From contig OW818686.1 of NCBI GenBank assembly GCA_942493305.1, positions 2,232,001-2,296,000 of the forward strand: a stretch of DNA of 64,000 bases, written 5' to 3'. The notes under the pieces are model-generated. The model did no database searches and was not told where the DNA came from. It saw only the letters and a list, made by a program, of their open reading frames with translations. This stretch comes from UBA7672 sp030824255 (GTDB lineage: Bacteria > Pseudomonadota > Alphaproteobacteria > Caulobacterales > Hyphomonadaceae). Each line of letters opens with the position of its first letter. Position 1 is the first letter of the stretch. Shown piece after piece: positions 16,910 to 26,275 of this stretch. The position numbers and the translations under genes were made by a program.

Positions 16910-17392
16910 TCAGACCTCCCGCGAGTCTTTTTTGTCGACGCCCGCGGCCGTCTTGATGGCCTCGCGGATGCGCACGTAGGTGCCGCAGCGGCAGGCATTT
17001 CCCTGCATCGCCGTATCGATGTCCTTGTCGCTGGGCGCCGGGTTGGCGGCGATCAGCGCCGTGGCGGCCATAACCTGGCCTGCCTGGCAGTAGCCGCACT
17101 GCATGACGTCCACATCGAGCCAGGCTTTCTGGACCGCCTGGCCGACTTTCGACTGGCCGATGGCCTCGATCGTCGTCACGCGCTGTGCGCCGACAGCCGA
17201 CACCGGCGTCACGCACGCACGGGCGACCTTGCCATCGAGATGCACCGTGCAGGCGCCGCAGCTTGCAACGCCGCAGCCGAACTTGGTGCCTTTGAGATCA
17301 AGCTTGTCCCGGAGGACCCAGAGCAGCGGCATTGCGCCATCTGCTTCGACCGTCTCGGTCTTTCCGTTCACGTTGAGAGTGTAGGTTGCCAT
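16910..17392 (-). CDS. 2Fe-2S subunit of the IorAB-type hydroxylase
   Basis: The 160-residue small subunit has the plant-ferredoxin-type cluster ligands Cys40, Cys45, Cys48 and Cys60, and the second helical-domain cluster ligands Cys99, Cys102, Cys134 and Cys136 (QCGYCQAG and ACRCGTY). It passes electrons from the molybdenum subunit to an outside acceptor, probably a c-type cytochrome since there is no FAD gene. It has no signal peptide and probably travels with the Tat-exported partner. GGAG lies 7 bases before the ATG. It is first in a two-gene operon. Confidence 0.93.
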   Translation of the reverse strand: MATYTLNVNGKTETVEADGAMPLLWVLRDKLDLKGTKFGCGVASCGACTVHLDGKVARACVTPVSAVGAQRVTTIEAIGQSKVGQAVQKAWLDVDVMQCGYCQAGQVMAATALIAANPAPSDKDIDTAMQGNACRCGTYVRIREAIKTAAGVDKKDSREV

Positions 17393-17726
17393 TATGGAGC
17401 TCCGCGGGCGTGTTCCGGGATGCGGTCCCGGCTCCTCCGCCCAATTTTATAACCCGCGACGCACGTACACTCCGCGAGGACTGCACGCTCTTGGTGTGAC
17501 TGCATATCGCGGGAGTTGGTGAACGCCAATCACGGCGGGGGAAATCGCGGATGTTTCCCGCAGCGAAGAACTACACGCTTGCGCGAGCAAGCTGCTTTGA
17601 AATCAGGCAGATAGATATTGTTGCGAGCCGTTCGCAGAGCGCGCACACGCGAACAACTCGCCGCTATCGTCGATCGCGAATAACGCTTTTGCAAAGCGGC
17701 TCAGCGTGTCTGTCGTGTCTGATCGT
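17393..17726. other. Intergenic region upstream of the iorAB-like operon
   Basis: These 334 bases hold no credible gene. They must carry the leftward promoter of the IorAB-like operon and the 3' end of the TolB-like transcript. A short palindrome CGCTTTTGCAAAGCG (17684-17698) lies 28 bases past the TolB-like stop and could be a weak terminator or a binding site. No other structured element was seen. Confidence 0.45.
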
Positions 17727-19142
17727 CTACGGCAGCTTCGGACCCCAGTCGGGTTCGTAGGCGTCGCCTTGCGTGTCGAGGCGTACAGGCTCGCCGCCAG
17801 CGAGGCTGACGACGGCGATGTGCGAGCGCTGACCGACCAGGCGTGAGAAGGCGAGGCGGCGGCCTTCGGGCGACCAGGCGGGATGCAGATCCAGCGTATC
17901 GCGCGCCGGCGTCGTGATCGCGCGCGCCTCCGAACCGTCAGGCCGCACCACGTGGAGGGCGGACTGTGCGCCCGTGCGCCGCGTGAACGCGATCAACCCG
18001 CCATTGGGAGACCAGACCGGGGTGGCGTAGCCGCCGCCGTCCTTCGTGATCTGGCATGCCTTGGCGTCCGCGCCATCGGCGCAGCGCAGGACGGAGCCGT
18101 CGACATTCGCTAGGAACAGCTGGCTCGCGCCGGCGCGTTCGGAGACGAACACATACTGCTTGCCATCGGGCGACAGGGCCGGCTCGCTGTCGAGGGCTTT
18201 GTCGTCGGTGAGCTTCGTCTCTTTGCGGGTGGGCAGCGCCATCAGGTACACATCGGTGTTGGCGCCGGCCTTGCGGCTGTAGATCAGCGAGACGCCGTCA
18301 GGCGAATAGCGCGCATCGGCGTTCGCCTGTGCGCCGGTGGTCAATGGCGCGCGCGTGCCGGCCTGCATGTCGTAGGTGATGGTGGTGCGCTGGGCCTGAT
18401 TTCCCTTGCCGGGAATGGGTGCGTCGGCGGAATAGACGATGGTCTGCGATGCCGGGGAGAAGCGCGGCGACTCAAGCGCCTGCACGCTCTCGATCAGGCT
18501 TCCCGCGTTCGCGCCGTCCTGGTCCATGATGCCGAGGCGCGTCTTGCCGCCGGATTCCGCCGCATAGACGATGCGGCTGTCAAAGCCGCCCTTGCCGCCG
18601 ATGAGCGCGACAATCACATCGTCGGCCACCTTGTGCGCCGCGCGACGCCACTGATCCGCCGGCATCCGGTATTGAGTGCCGATGATCTGCTTGCGCGCGA
18701 GGACATCGTAGAGACGGAACTGGACACTGACCGTGTTGTCGTCGCCGAGCACGGCCTTGCCAAGCAGGACGGCGCCCGTGCTGATGCTCGCCCACTCCGA
18801 CCAGATCGGCACTGCGCCGATATCGGTGCGGAAGGTGGAGATGATTGTGGCGTCAGGCGCGCCGAACACACCGACAGATGCAAAATCGGTCTGGATCACG
18901 CCGGCGATCTTGGCGGCAATGTCGATCTCCGCTTCGGTTGCGCCGGAGAAGGCGGGCGCAGCAACCGTGACCTTCCTGTATCCGGCAGCGTCAGGATTGA
19001 GCGGGAAGGTGAGCGGCAGGGGTGCTGCCTCGCCGGTGGACGTCGTCACGGTGTCGCCGCCGAGAATGATCTGCGCCGAGGCGGGGGCGGCCATCGTCAC
19101 CGCAAGAATGAACCCGCAGAGGCAAGCCAGATGCCTGGACAT
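17727..19142 (-). CDS. TolB-like periplasmic beta-propeller protein
   Basis: The 471-residue exported protein has a signal peptide ending ...APASA near residue 23. An N-terminal TolB-type domain (about 40-180, with the FASVGVFG and WSEWASISTGAVLLGK pattern) precedes a WD40-like PD40 propeller with repeats such as SPRFSPASQTIVYSAD, DARYSPDGVSLIYSR, EPALSPDGKQYVFVSER, TPVWSPNGGLIAFTR and HPAWSPEGRRLAFSR. TolB works with Pal at the outer membrane, but no tol-pal genes are here, so this could be a second TolB-like protein. AGGAG lies 6 bases before the ATG at 19142. Confidence 0.85.
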   Translation of the reverse strand: MSRHLACLCGFILAVTMAAPASAQIILGGDTVTTSTGEAAPLPLTFPLNPDAAGYRKVTVAAPAFSGATEAEIDIAAKIAGVIQTDFASVGVFGAPDATIISTFRTDIGAVPIWSEWASISTGAVLLGKAVLGDDNTVSVQFRLYDVLARKQIIGTQYRMPADQWRRAAHKVADDVIVALIGGKGGFDSRIVYAAESGGKTRLGIMDQDGANAGSLIESVQALESPRFSPASQTIVYSADAPIPGKGNQAQRTTITYDMQAGTRAPLTTGAQANADARYSPDGVSLIYSRKAGANTDVYLMALPTRKETKLTDDKALDSEPALSPDGKQYVFVSERAGASQLFLANVDGSVLRCADGADAKACQITKDGGGYATPVWSPNGGLIAFTRRTGAQSALHVVRPDGSEARAITTPARDTLDLHPAWSPEGRRLAFSRLVGQRSHIAVVSLAGGEPVRLDTQGDAYEPDWGPKLP

Positions 19143-19220
19143 TCTCGTCTCCTGTAGAACCGGTTGGTTTTCGCTTCGCATAGCGCGATGAGGCGGCGTT
19201 CGCCACCAGCAAAGGCGCCC

Positions 19221-20039
19221 CTATTCCTTCGACAGGTCCTGCCGCGTGAAAAGCACCAGCGCGACTGTCGTGAAAGCTGCGAACCACAGGATGAGCGCAC
19301 CTGCGCCGGGCAGGGCGAACCCGTGTAGCAGAGTGTCGACCTCGCCCATCATCCGCTCGCCGGACTGGCGGATGCCGGCGCCGGCAAGGTTAGGGAACAG
19401 GGCCCAGACCGGATCGCCGCCCCCATTGCCGCGAATGGACGCGATCTCGATGGCGACGAGCGTGAGCAGGGCTGCGACGATGGCCGCCGTCATGGCGCGC
19501 GAAAGCACGGCGACCAGCATCACGAAGCTGGCCGTGACCATCACCTGCGCCAGGGTGGCGGTGAAGGCGATGAGATGGGCGAGGGCTATGTCGCCTGCGC
19601 CGACGGACGGCCAGCGCGCTTCGCCCGTGAGGCTCATGTCGACGAGGCCGACGATGAAACGCGCGAGGCTGCACAGGATCACCGAAACGGAGACGGCAAT
19701 GGCAAAGGCCATAAGCTTGGCCAGCATCACCGGTATGCGATCATTGCGCGTCAGTGTGGCGCGCCAGGTCTCCCAGCGATATTCGCCGCCGAAGATGATG
19801 GCGGCGCCTGCAATTGCGCAGAGCTGGAAGATGGAGGTCGATAGGGTGGCCAGGCCGCCCAGGCTGTCCTGTAGCGGGGCGGCATAAGGGATGATGTCGC
19901 CGAGATAGAGATGCGTGAAGAATTGCTCCACCAGACCGCTGCCAAGCGCGAAAAGAGGCATGAACCCGAAGGCCCAGAACGCGGACCAGCGATTGCGTGA
20001 GAGCTTGTAGAGCTCTGTCTTGAGCGCATCGAGGATCAT
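19221..20039 (-). CDS. ABC-2 type transporter permease
   Basis: This 272-residue inner-membrane protein has about six hydrophobic segments and the arrangement of ABC-2 permeases of the NatB/BcrB type: an N-terminal cytoplasmic amphipathic start (LDALKTELYKLSRNRWSAFW), a first membrane span, and a last span ending in FTRQDLSKE. Its ATG overlaps the stop of the ATPase gene in ATGA. It should dimerise and pair with that ATPase to export a small molecule or lipid; the substrate is unknown. Confidence 0.85.
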   Translation of the reverse strand: MILDALKTELYKLSRNRWSAFWAFGFMPLFALGSGLVEQFFTHLYLGDIIPYAAPLQDSLGGLATLSTSIFQLCAIAGAAIIFGGEYRWETWRATLTRNDRIPVMLAKLMAFAIAVSVSVILCSLARFIVGLVDMSLTGEARWPSVGAGDIALAHLIAFTATLAQVMVTASFVMLVAVLSRAMTAAIVAALLTLVAIEIASIRGNGGGDPVWALFPNLAGAGIRQSGERMMGEVDTLLHGFALPGAGALILWFAAFTTVALVLFTRQDLSKE

Positions 20040-20935
20040 TGGCTTTGATCCATGGATGAGAGGAAGACTCGCTCAAGCGATTGCGTGAGCCAGCGGGCTT
20101 CGAACACATCAATGTTGGCGCCGACGAGTTCGCGGATAAGGGCAGGGGCGGCATCCGGTGGGATATCGACGACAAGTCCGTCATCCTGCGGGCGCGCGCG
20201 TGCGCCGAGAATGGCGAGCGCCTTCTCTCGCGGCGCAGCACGGATGAAGAAGCCGCCCTGCCCAGAGATGAGGTCCGATACCCGGCCTTCCGAAACAAGC
20301 TCGCCGCGATTGATGATGGCGACGCGATCGCAGACCTTCTGCACCTCATCCAGCAAGTGGCTCGACAGGATGATCGTGACGCCTTCCTTTTCCACCAGCT
20401 CACGCACCAGTACCCGCATCTCCTGAATGCCCGGCGGATCCAGCCCGTTGGTGGGCTCATCCAGGATGAGGAGTTCCGGGCGCGCGAGAAGGGCGGCGCC
20501 AAGCGCGAGGCGTTGCTTCATTCCCATGGAATAGGTGCGAACCCTGCGATGTGCAGCTTCGGACAGGCCCACGCGCTCCAGCACAGCTTCCTCGCGGGCA
20601 GGATCGTTGAGGCCAGAGAGATGCGCCAGGGCGCGCAAGGTCTCGCGTGCGGTGAGGAAGGGATAAAGCGACGGCGCCTCGATCATCGCCCCGATGCGGC
20701 GCAGGACACGGGCGTCGATGCTGCTTTCCCCGAGCAGGCGGAAACCGCCCCGGCTGGGCTTCACCAGTCCGAGCACGAGGCGCAGCAGGGTGGACTTGCC
20801 TGCGCCGTTGGGGCCGAGAACGCCGTAGACGAGACCCTTCGGCACTGACAGGTCCAGTGCGCCGAGCGCAGAGACGGCGCGGCCGCCCCGTCCGTAGGAC
20901 TTGCCAAGGCCGAAGGTTTCGAGCGCGGCTGTCAC
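20036..20935 (-). CDS. ABC transporter ATP-binding protein
   Basis: This 299-residue ATPase drives the downstream permease. Walker A is GPNGAGKST at about residue 42, the signature is YSMGMKQRLALGAALL, Walker B is ELLILDEPTNGLDPPG, and the H-loop is ILSSHLLDE. The C-terminal 80 or so residues are the usual accessory domain of exporter ATPases. It starts with GTG at 20935, with AAGG 7 bases upstream, and lies 9 bases after the enoyl-CoA hydratase stop, so the three genes may share a transcript. Confidence 0.9.
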   Translation of the reverse strand: MTAALETFGLGKSYGRGGRAVSALGALDLSVPKGLVYGVLGPNGAGKSTLLRLVLGLVKPSRGGFRLLGESSIDARVLRRIGAMIEAPSLYPFLTARETLRALAHLSGLNDPAREEAVLERVGLSEAAHRRVRTYSMGMKQRLALGAALLARPELLILDEPTNGLDPPGIQEMRVLVRELVEKEGVTIILSSHLLDEVQKVCDRVAIINRGELVSEGRVSDLISGQGGFFIRAAPREKALAILGARARPQDDGLVVDIPPDAAPALIRELVGANIDVFEARWLTQSLERVFLSSMDQSQ

Positions 20936-20944
20936 GTCCGCGCC

Positions 20945-21742
20945 TTACCGTCCCTTGAAGACCGGCGTGCGTTTTTCGACGAAAGCCTTTGCCGCTTCGG
21001 CGTGATCTTCTGTCTGGGCGGTGCGCGAGTGGTTGAGGGCTTCCGTGTCGAAGGAAAGCGCGAGGTCGCCGCGTTCAGCTGTGTTGAGGTTCTTCTTCAT
21101 CAGGCCGAGCGTGATGCGCGGACCTTTGGCGAAACGCTGGGCGAGGGCCATGGCTTCAGCCGGGAGATCAGCAGCTTCCACCGTACGGTTGACGATGCCG
21201 AGACGCTCGGCCTCTTCGGCGAGGATGACGTCGGAGAGAAGATAAAGCTCCTTCGCCTTGGCGACGCCGACAAGCTGCGAAAGGAAATACGTGCCGCCGA
21301 AATCGCCCGAGAGTCCGACCTTGGCGAAGGCCGTGGTGATCTTCGCGCCCTTCGCGGCAATGCGGAAATCGCAGGCCAGCGCGATGGAGAGACCGGCGCC
21401 AGCGGCGGCGCCCGGTATGGCCGCGATGGTGATCTTCGGCATGTCGTGAAGCCAGCGCGAGACTTCCATGCTCTGGCGCAGCGAGAAGGCTGCCTGTTCG
21501 GGCGAGCGGCCATGGTTCGCGCCGCCTTCGGTGGCGGCAAAGCCCTTGACGTCGCCGCCAGCACAGAAGGCGCCGCCTGCGCCCGTGATGATGATCGCGC
21601 CGACATTGGGATCGGCAGAGAGACGCGGCAGGGCTTCAAGCAGGCCCGCGAGCATCGGCTGGGACAGCGCATTGCGCGCCTGCGGACGGTTGAGCGTGAG
21701 AACGGCGACGCCGTCTTCAATCGTTTCCAGAACGTCAGACAT
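20945..21742 (-). CDS. Enoyl-CoA hydratase/isomerase family protein
   Basis: The 265-residue crotonase-fold protein has the two oxyanion-hole segments GAFCAGGDVKGF and IPGAAAGAGLSIALACDFRIA. The general-base region reads VGLSGDFGGTYFLSQLVG, with Asp rather than Glu at one expected acid position, so hydratase activity is likely but another crotonase reaction cannot be excluded. The C-terminus (EAAKAFVEKRTPVFKGR) is typical. AGGAG lies 6 bases before the ATG. It could act in fatty-acid or aromatic-acid beta-oxidation. Confidence 0.9.
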   Translation of the reverse strand: MSDVLETIEDGVAVLTLNRPQARNALSQPMLAGLLEALPRLSADPNVGAIIITGAGGAFCAGGDVKGFAATEGGANHGRSPEQAAFSLRQSMEVSRWLHDMPKITIAAIPGAAAGAGLSIALACDFRIAAKGAKITTAFAKVGLSGDFGGTYFLSQLVGVAKAKELYLLSDVILAEEAERLGIVNRTVEAADLPAEAMALAQRFAKGPRITLGLMKKNLNTAERGDLALSFDTEALNHSRTAQTEDHAEAAKAFVEKRTPVFKGR

Positions 21743-21813
21743 GCATATCTCCTGAGCCGCGCCTTCGGACAGGGTCAGGGATAGGCCCGGCGCAGGGGCG
21801 AGGGCAAGATAGC

Positions 21814-22041
21814 TCAGGCCAGCTCGATCGTGTTGTCGCGCGTGAGCGGGGAGAACACGCCGAGCGTGAGATCGGCGGAGCCGCAGACAGGGCAGTGAAG
21901 GCCGGGCTTCAACACTGCGACATTGGTGGCGACCCCGAGATCCAGCGCGATCGGCGCGGGATCGATCGGCGTCTTCCCGCCGCAGTCATGGCAGGCGACC
22001 AGAATGAGCTGGTCGTTGTCCAGGAGATCGCGGAAGTTCAT
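21814..22041 (-). CDS. Small zinc-ribbon-like protein
   Basis: The 75-residue protein carries two cysteine pairs, CHDC and CPVC, about 36 residues apart, a likely zinc-ribbon. The open frame runs further upstream towards the sirtuin promoter, but the sequence there has no protein character; the ATG at 22041 (MNFRDLLDNDQL) is chosen for that reason although its ribosome site is weak. The family is not recognised. It could be an RNA- or protein-binding accessory. Confidence 0.55.
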   Translation of the reverse strand: MNFRDLLDNDQLILVACHDCGGKTPIDPAPIALDLGVATNVAVLKPGLHCPVCGSADLTLGVFSPLTRDNTIELA

Positions 22042-22269
22042 CACACCCCACTGTGCCAGCCCCGCAGCCAGCGTGTCATCCGCCAGTCCGCGCGGCTGAT
22101 TTTTGCACAGGTGAGTGGGGCAAGGCGAATCGAAATGTTCGTTACGTCTGACTCCCTGACTTTGTGGGGGATTCTGGTCACCTCGCTGCCGGCGGAGATG
22201 AGCAGGCTGCGGTGATGACGTCAGGGGCGTCGCGCTTGTAACTCCGTGCTGATTGCGCATGTTGTCGGG

Positions 22270-23022
22270 ATGACGCGATCAGCAGACATACTTGCAGAGC
22301 ATCTGAGGGCCGCTTCGCGCGTGGTGGTGTTCACGGGCGCGGGCGTCTCGACCGAAAGCGGCATTCCGGATTTCCGCTCGCCCGGCGGGGTGTGGTCGAA
22401 GATGAAGCCGATCTATTTTCAGGAATTCGTCGGATCGGAGGCGAGGCGGCGCGAGGCCTGGACGCGCGTGTTTTCCGGCGCTGCGGGCTGGGTGGGTAAA
22501 GAGCCGAATGCGGGGCATTTCGCCGTGGCGCGGCTGGTGCACAGCGGGCGTGTGTCTTCGGTCATCACGCAGAACGTGGACAACCTCCATCAGGCGTCCG
22601 GCGTGCCGGACAGCAAGGTTATCGAGCTGCACGGCAATGCAAGCTATGCGACCTGCCTCGCATGTGGCGTGCGGCATGAGCTGGAAGACTTGCGGCCGGT
22701 CTTCGTGGATCGCGGTGAGATACCGGTGTGCCGTGAATGCGGCGACCTCGTGAAGACCGCCACCATCTCTTTTGGTCAGCAGATGCCGGAAGAGCCTATG
22801 CTGCAGGCCGAAGCGGAGACGCAGCTATGCGACCTGTTTCTGGTTCTGGGATCGTCGCTGGTGGTGACGCCGGCAGCGCTGTTCCCCGCGCGGGCCAAGC
22901 AGTATGGCGCGAAACTGGTGATCGTGAACCGGGATGAGACGCCGCTGGACGACATCGCCGACCTTGTGTTGCACGACGAGATCGGGCCGACGATGACGGC
23001 GGCGATGCGGGATCTGAACTAG
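22270..23022 (+). CDS. NAD-dependent protein deacylase (sirtuin)
   Basis: The 250-residue Sir2-family protein removes acyl groups from lysine using NAD. GAGVSTESGIPDFRS (NAD binding), TQNVDNLHQASG, the catalytic His in ELHGN, a zinc-binding pair of CxxC motifs (CLAC and CREC) and LGSSLVVTPAA are all intact. The start is uncertain: ATG at 22270 gives the usual short N-terminus, and a GTG at 22246 would add eight residues; neither has a strong ribosome site. It diverges from the zinc-ribbon gene. Confidence 0.92.
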   Translation: MTRSADILAEHLRAASRVVVFTGAGVSTESGIPDFRSPGGVWSKMKPIYFQEFVGSEARRREAWTRVFSGAAGWVGKEPNAGHFAVARLVHSGRVSSVITQNVDNLHQASGVPDSKVIELHGNASYATCLACGVRHELEDLRPVFVDRGEIPVCRECGDLVKTATISFGQQMPEEPMLQAEAETQLCDLFLVLGSSLVVTPAALFPARAKQYGAKLVIVNRDETPLDDIADLVLHDEIGPTMTAAMRDLN

Positions 23023-23025
23023 CGG

Positions 23026-23721
23026 CTACTTCCCCTTCCGCTTTCGCTTGGTGCGGCTCTGTATCCATGTACGCACCAGCACGACGGGTGCGCCGATGAG
23101 GCGAAGCGTGGCGACGAAGATCAGCAGGCCGTAGAGCTTCAGCCCGGCGAGGATCATCCCGGCCTCGAAGGATTTCGGCTGCAGCTCAGCGAGCGACAGC
23201 GATTGCTGCAGCGTCGTCTTTGCTTCCTGGCTGAGGAAGAAGGCGAAGACATCGAGCCCGCCCATCACGCTCTGCGACATGAAGTTCCAGAAGACGAAGC
23301 CCTGGCCGGCATCAGCGCCGAACAGCCGGTTCTCGATGTAAGCCGGCAGCAGCGTGTAGGACCATGCCATCAGCGCCACGAGCGGCACTGCCGTCAGGTG
23401 CGAGAGCAGGTCGCGGATATCGGCGAACAGAAAGCGGCGCGCGTTGAACTTCTTGCGCGGCGCGGCCGCGCCGCCAAGGTCGTGCGGCTTCCAGATGCCG
23501 GCAATGTCTGCGAGCGCGTGGGCTGCGGCATCTGCTATGGCGATGCCGGCGAAGATGCAGAACAGCAGGTGTGCAGGATTGGTCGGCAGGGTCGGCCGGA
23601 TGATCGGCGAGGCGACTGCGAGGAAGAAGATGGAGACAATGGAAAGAAGGCCGACATAGACCCAGTAAAACCCGAACCGCCACCGCGCGCTTGATGCGGG
23701 CGGCGGCGATGCGCCTACCAC
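23026..23721 (-). CDS. Multi-pass membrane protein of unknown function
   Basis: The 231-residue protein has four or five hydrophobic segments (around residues 18-42, 52-75, 110-135 and 190-215) and a very basic C-terminus (QSRTKRKRKGK). The start is taken as GTG 23721, which has AAGGAG 5 bases upstream and overlaps the SDR stop by 7 bases; a GTG at 23742 is less well placed. It is probably co-transcribed with the SDR gene. No family was recognised. Confidence 0.65.
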   Translation of the reverse strand: MVGASPPPASSARWRFGFYWVYVGLLSIVSIFFLAVASPIIRPTLPTNPAHLLFCIFAGIAIADAAAHALADIAGIWKPHDLGGAAAPRKKFNARRFLFADIRDLLSHLTAVPLVALMAWSYTLLPAYIENRLFGADAGQGFVFWNFMSQSVMGGLDVFAFFLSQEAKTTLQQSLSLAELQPKSFEAGMILAGLKLYGLLIFVATLRLIGAPVVLVRTWIQSRTKRKRKGK

Positions 23722-24404
23722 GCAAGCTCCTTGCCGTTCCACGCGAGGAATTTGCCCGTGGAGGCGATGTCGAGCTTGTCGATCAGCTTCTGGAGCTGGG
23801 CGGCGCTCTGTTCCGCCGTCAGCTGGGCGCCATCGCCGCCCATGTCCGTTTTCACCCAGCCGGGATGAACAATGAGAACCGGAATGCCCTGCGGCTTCAG
23901 CTCGGACGCAAGGCCGCGCATCAGCTTGTTCACCGCCGCTTTCGAGACGCGGTAGGCGAGCGAATCCGATGAGGCGGACTGCACCTGTCCCATCTGGCTC
24001 GACAGCGTGATGATCTTGCCCTTCGCAGCCTTCACATTCGGCAGGAAAGCGTTGGCGACGCGCAGCGGCGCGATGGTGTTGATGTTCAGCGTCTCGATCA
24101 GGCCGTCGAAATCCATGTCGGTCGCTGTCTGGCGATCAGGCCCGCCGACGCCGGCATTGTTGATCAGCACGTCGATCGGTTCAGCTTCCAGCCTGCGCCG
24201 CACGCGACCGATCTCGGCTGCATCCGCGACGTCCATCTCGATGACTTCGATCCATTTCGGCGCGGCCTTCACGAGCTCGTCCAGCTCGGCGCGCTCGGAC
24301 GTGGCGCGTATCGCGGCGAACACCTTGTCTCGCCGCCCGGCATACGCCTTCACCAGCGCAAGGCCGATGCCACGGTTGGCGCCAGTGATCAGGACGACGG
24401 CCAT
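23715..24404 (-). CDS. Short-chain dehydrogenase/reductase
   Basis: The 229-residue classical SDR has the cofactor motif TGANRGIG, NNAG, the catalytic serine region ITLSSQMG and YRVSK. Its compact length and the HPGWVKTDMGG segment resemble the C-factor/sniffer-type subgroup rather than sugar epimerases. The substrate is unknown. It lies 36 bases after the stop of the hydroxyacyl-CoA dehydrogenase gene on the same strand. Confidence 0.9.
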   Translation of the reverse strand: MAVVLITGANRGIGLALVKAYAGRRDKVFAAIRATSERAELDELVKAAPKWIEVIEMDVADAAEIGRVRRRLEAEPIDVLINNAGVGGPDRQTATDMDFDGLIETLNINTIAPLRVANAFLPNVKAAKGKIITLSSQMGQVQSASSDSLAYRVSKAAVNKLMRGLASELKPQGIPVLIVHPGWVKTDMGGDGAQLTAEQSAAQLQKLIDKLDIASTGKFLAWNGKELAW

Positions 24405-24440
24405 GTGCTTGTTCGCTCCGGGCCGGACCCGGCCTTCTTC

Positions 24441-25319
24441 TTATCGGGTAGGAACCGGCACTTCGCCGCGATAGTCGTAGAAGCCGCGTCCGGCTTTCTT
24501 GCCGACCCAGCCGGCCTCGACATACTTCACCAGCAGCGGGCAGGGGCGATACTTCGTGTCGGCCAGACCATCGTGCAGGACCTGCATGATGGAGAGGCAC
24601 GTATCGAGGCCGATGAAGTCCGCCAGCTCCAGCGGGCCCATCGGATGGTTGGCGCCGAGCTTCATCGCGGTGTCGATCGATTCCACTGTGCCGACGCCTT
24701 CATACAGCGTGTAGACCGCCTCGTTGATCATCGGCATCAGCACGCGGTTGACGATGAAGGCCGGGAAGTCTTCGGCATTCGTCACATGCTTGCCGAGACG
24801 CTCCACGATGTGGACGGCGGCGTCATAGGTCTGCTGGTCGGTCGCGAGGCCGCGGATCACCTCGACCAGCTTCATCAGCGGGACGGGGTTCATGAAGTGC
24901 AGGCCGATGAAACGCTCCGGCCGGTCGGTCGAGGCGCCAAGGCGCGTGATCGAGATCGACGAGGTGTTGGTGGCGACGATCGCATCCTTGCGCATCATCG
25001 GACACACCGCATCGAAGATGGCGCGCTTGACCGGCTCTTTCTCGGTTGCGGCCTCGATGGCGAAATCGACGTCGGCGAATTCCTTGAGTGTGAGGGCCGG
25101 CTTCAGGCGGCGCAGCGCGGCGTCGCGTGCTTCCGGCGTGATCATCTGGCGATGAACCTGGCGCTCCATGTTGCGCGCGATTGTCTTGATGCCCGCTTCG
25201 ACGCGATCGGGCGACACATCGTTCAGCAGGACATCGAACCCCGCCAGAGCGCAAACGTGCGCAATGCCGTTGCCCATCTGGCCTGCGCCGATAACGCCGA
25301 TTGTGCGAATGCTGGTCAT
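24441..25319 (-). CDS. 3-hydroxybutyryl-CoA dehydrogenase family protein
   Basis: The 292-residue enzyme oxidises 3-hydroxyacyl-CoA with NAD. The Rossmann motif GVIGAGQMGNGIAHV is at residues 8-22. The catalytic His lies in IGLHFMNPVPLMKLVEVI, with Ser/Asn partners in ATNTSSIS and the later FIVNRVLMPMINEA. The C-terminal domain has HPMGPLELADFIGLDT and the closing GKKAGRGFYDY. Length and motifs fit the single-domain Hbd/PaaH type. It would complement the enoyl-CoA hydratases at 20945 and 36422. Confidence 0.93.
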   Translation of the reverse strand: MTSIRTIGVIGAGQMGNGIAHVCALAGFDVLLNDVSPDRVEAGIKTIARNMERQVHRQMITPEARDAALRRLKPALTLKEFADVDFAIEAATEKEPVKRAIFDAVCPMMRKDAIVATNTSSISITRLGASTDRPERFIGLHFMNPVPLMKLVEVIRGLATDQQTYDAAVHIVERLGKHVTNAEDFPAFIVNRVLMPMINEAVYTLYEGVGTVESIDTAMKLGANHPMGPLELADFIGLDTCLSIMQVLHDGLADTKYRPCPLLVKYVEAGWVGKKAGRGFYDYRGEVPVPTR

Positions 25320-25602
25320 GCGGTTCGAGCCCGTCTGTTGTGATCGCTTACGCTAGCACGCGATCCCCCTTTCGCGAGCCATGGCTATTCGCACATGCAC
25401 AAGAGACTGGAAAGGAGGGGGAACCTGTGGCCTTTGGGCATCAGCGCGCCGATTCTCACGGTCGCGTGAGGATGTCGCCCTCTGTAAAGCCGACCACGGA
25501 AGGCGCCTTTTTCCCCTTCGACGCGGCCGCGACGCGGGTATATTCCGGTCTGGAGGCAGCCGATCCTGATCCTGGAAGGGGCGGCGCCCATCGGAGGATG
25601 AG

Positions 25603-26250
25603 ATGCTGAAGTGGATGTGTGCGGTCGCCGCCGCGATGGCCCTCGCGGCCCCGGCGTTTGCCCAGAAGACGGATCTGCCCGACAGGCAGGCGAAACAGCT
25701 TAACCAGTTCAACGTGGCGGCAATGCAGGAAGGCAACGCCACCCTGAAGGCCAATGGCTCGTGCACGGCACAGTATATCGTGTCGGTCGAAGGCAAGGCG
25801 AAAGACATCACGGTCGATTGCATGCATGCCGAGATGGCCCCCTTTGTGGTGCGCACGATCGAGACCGGCCAGTGGGAGCCGGAAATCTTCGACGGGGAGT
25901 TCTTCGACTCCTTCCCGATGCGCCAGGTTTTCAACTACGGCACGGGAGCAGGCGGCGTTGACCCGCGCGGCGAGAAATCCCCCGTCATGGAAACCGGCGT
26001 CGAAGCCAGCGACATCCAGGACGCCATCTCGGAGATCGGGAAGGAAGGCGTCTGCGAAGTGAAATACACGGTCGGCGCCAATGGCTCGCCGAAGGATATC
26101 CAGCCGAACTGCACGCCGCCGGAATATAACGAGGCGATCAGCGACGCGATCAGCAACATGACGTTCAAGCCCGGCGAGAAGGGCGGTCAGCCCACCGACT
26201 GGCCCGGCCTCTCCATGCCGCTGAAACTCGGCAAGGCATCGAAGTCCTAA
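25603..26250 (+). CDS. Exported protein with two TonB-C-like repeats
   Basis: The 215-residue protein has a signal peptide (residues 1-20, ending PAFA). It contains two related modules: GSCTAQYIVSVEGKAKDI...DC and GVCEVKYTVGANGSPKDI...NC. Each has the beta-strand, NGxPxDI turn and paired-cysteine pattern seen in TonB C-terminal-like domains. There is no N-terminal membrane anchor as in TonB, so it is likely a free periplasmic protein. GGAGG lies 5 bases before the ATG. A terminator follows, so it is a single-gene unit. Function unknown. Confidence 0.75.
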   Translation: MLKWMCAVAAAMALAAPAFAQKTDLPDRQAKQLNQFNVAAMQEGNATLKANGSCTAQYIVSVEGKAKDITVDCMHAEMAPFVVRTIETGQWEPEIFDGEFFDSFPMRQVFNYGTGAGGVDPRGEKSPVMETGVEASDIQDAISEIGKEGVCEVKYTVGANGSPKDIQPNCTPPEYNEAISDAISNMTFKPGEKGGQPTDWPGLSMPLKLGKASKS

Positions 26251-26275
26251 GCGACCGCCACTGAAGCAGACAGCG

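Noticed and set aside
17727..19142. A tol-pal cluster around the TolB-like gene
   Set aside because: No tolQ, tolR, tolA or pal lies beside it; neighbours are an ABC exporter and the iorAB-like genes.
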